A stretch of 6,732 nt of DNA from Planctomycetaceae bacterium (GTDB lineage: Bacteria > Planctomycetota > Planctomycetia > Planctomycetales > Planctomycetaceae), in the NCBI GenBank assembly GCA_016765335.1, contig JAESQE010000181.1, positions 1 to 6,732 on the forward strand. The letters run 5' to 3'. The position numbers and the translations under genes are program-made. A model generated the notes under the pieces. It was not told the DNA's origin. It ran no database searches and was given only the letters and a program-made list of their open reading frames with translations. Below, piece by piece: positions 6,213-6,732 of the stretch (position 1 is its first letter; every line of letters begins with the position of its first letter).

Positions 6213-6689
6213 ATGCGTATTCGATCTGTCATAACACGTGATCAGAGTTTGGGGGAAAGTCAAACGATGACCCCGATGATTGATATCGTCTTTCTGCTCT
6301 TGGTCTTTTTTGTCTGCGTGGCTTCAGACCAGGTCGCCGAAATGACGCTGCCTACTGAATTGGCAGCCGGGAGTGTTGATGCAAAGCAAGTAGAAGATCA
6401 GGAAAGTTGGACCACCGAAATCCGACTGCGAATATTCATCCTTCCCGAGCAAGAACAAGCTTCCATCGAAATGAACGGTCGCGTTTTTAATGACTACGCA
6501 CAATTCCAAACTACCCTCACGGCGTTAGCTGATATTTCACGAGACAGCCCCGTCATTCTGGACATTGCTGATGATGTTGAGCTGCGTGATGTCGTCTCTG
6601 TTTACGACGCTTGCCGTGCATCGGAATTTGAATCCATTCATTTTGCGATGCATAAAAAGACGAATAAGAAAAATGGCTCCTCCGGTTAG
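6213..6689 (+). CDS. ExbD/TolR-family protein, second copy
   Basis: A 158-residue single-pass inner-membrane protein, paralogous to the one at 5379-5825. The cytoplasmic N terminus [17 protein letters not shown] leads to [16 protein letters not shown], with Asp24 as the conserved proton-carrying residue and a membrane segment to about 38. The periplasmic domain is more acidic than in the first copy ([12 protein letters not shown] near 135) and ends in a Lys-rich tail. Outside the TPMID segment the two copies differ clearly, so they are probably distinct subunits of one motor. The start at 6213 gives a normal-length N terminus; ATG 6267 would leave almost nothing before the membrane segment. 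No Shine-Dalgarno sequence is seen. Without the inserted element it would start 58 nt after the first exbD, so it probably belonged to the same operon. Confidence 0.9.
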   Translation: MRIRSVITRDQSLGESQTMTPMIDIVFLLLVFFVCVASDQVAEMTLPTELAAGSVDAKQVEDQESWTTEIRLRIFILPEQEQASIEMNGRVFNDYAQFQTTLTALADISRDSPVILDIADDVELRDVVSVYDACRASEFESIHFAMHKKTNKKNGSSG

Positions 6690-6694
6690 CGCCT

Positions 6695-6732
6695 ATGAGG
6701 ATTGCACTAGATCATCAAAATAGAATAATTGC
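6695..6732 (+). CDS. Possible start of a further operon gene, cut by the window edge
   Basis: An ATG five bases after the stop of the second exbD opens a frame reading MRIALDHQNRII, still open at the last base. Tight spacing behind exbD on the same strand suggests another operon member. Only 12 codons are visible, there is no Shine-Dalgarno sequence, and the peptide is too short to identify. Confidence 0.35.
   Translation, partial: MRIALDHQNRII

Noticed and set aside
6673..6723. Short frame starting at ATG 6673 overlapping the end of the second exbD
   Set aside because: It closes after 16 codons and has no ribosome site; the frame from 6695 is the better candidate.

Overview
The window looks like chromosomal DNA of a planctomycete (Planctomycetaceae-like, moderate GC). 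This rests on gene content and protein style: a secreted two-domain alpha/beta hydrolase of the type common in that phylum, an EboB-like TatD hydrolase, a beta-propeller glutaminyl cyclase, and an ExbB-ExbD-ExbD transporter motor operon with non-coding repeats between genes. No 16S rRNA or other phylogenetic marker is present, so the assignment is an inference.

Layout. At 43-2055, on the minus strand, is a secreted esterase-like alpha/beta hydrolase. Its good Shine-Dalgarno sequence and plausible sigma70-type promoter lie in the 378-bp divergent region 2056-2433. On the plus strand follow an EboB-like TatD metallohydrolase (2434-3330), a repeat-filled spacer (3331-3670), an exported glutaminyl-peptide cyclotransferase (3671-4462), and the motor operon: an ExbB/TolQ/MotA-family channel subunit (4612-5382), a first ExbD/TolR (5379-5825, overlapping exbB by 4 nt) and a second ExbD/TolR (6213-6689). 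A further open reading frame begins at 6695 and leaves the window.

The most notable structure is the gap between the two exbD genes. It is almost entirely accounted for by a 327-bp non-coding element (5825-6151). The element has 19-nt imperfect terminal inverted repeats, is flanked by TA dinucleotides inside a CTAG target, and looks like a MITE of the IS630/Tc1-mariner type. It landed inside the stop codon of the first exbD and rebuilt the same TAG stop, so no residue of that protein changed. Removing it in silico leaves the two exbD genes only 58 nt apart. A second, unrelated inverted repeat (ACCACGGAGGCACAGAG arms) sits inside the element, and a decayed relative of it occupies the spacer at 3335-3537. 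A third repeat family, a 21-nt palindrome ending in AAGGGGGAGAACCAA, occurs at 3428-3454 and is cut by the left window edge at 1-20.

The ExbB/ExbD proteins should form an inner-membrane proton-driven motor, but no TonB, receptor or substrate gene is visible. The hydrolase and cyclase are predicted to be exported. The EboB-like enzyme is cytoplasmic and stands apart from any other ebo gene in this window. Apart from the operon, the genes do not form an obvious common pathway. I found no convincing new multi-gene system; the transposon-at-the-stop-codon arrangement is the strongest unusual observation.
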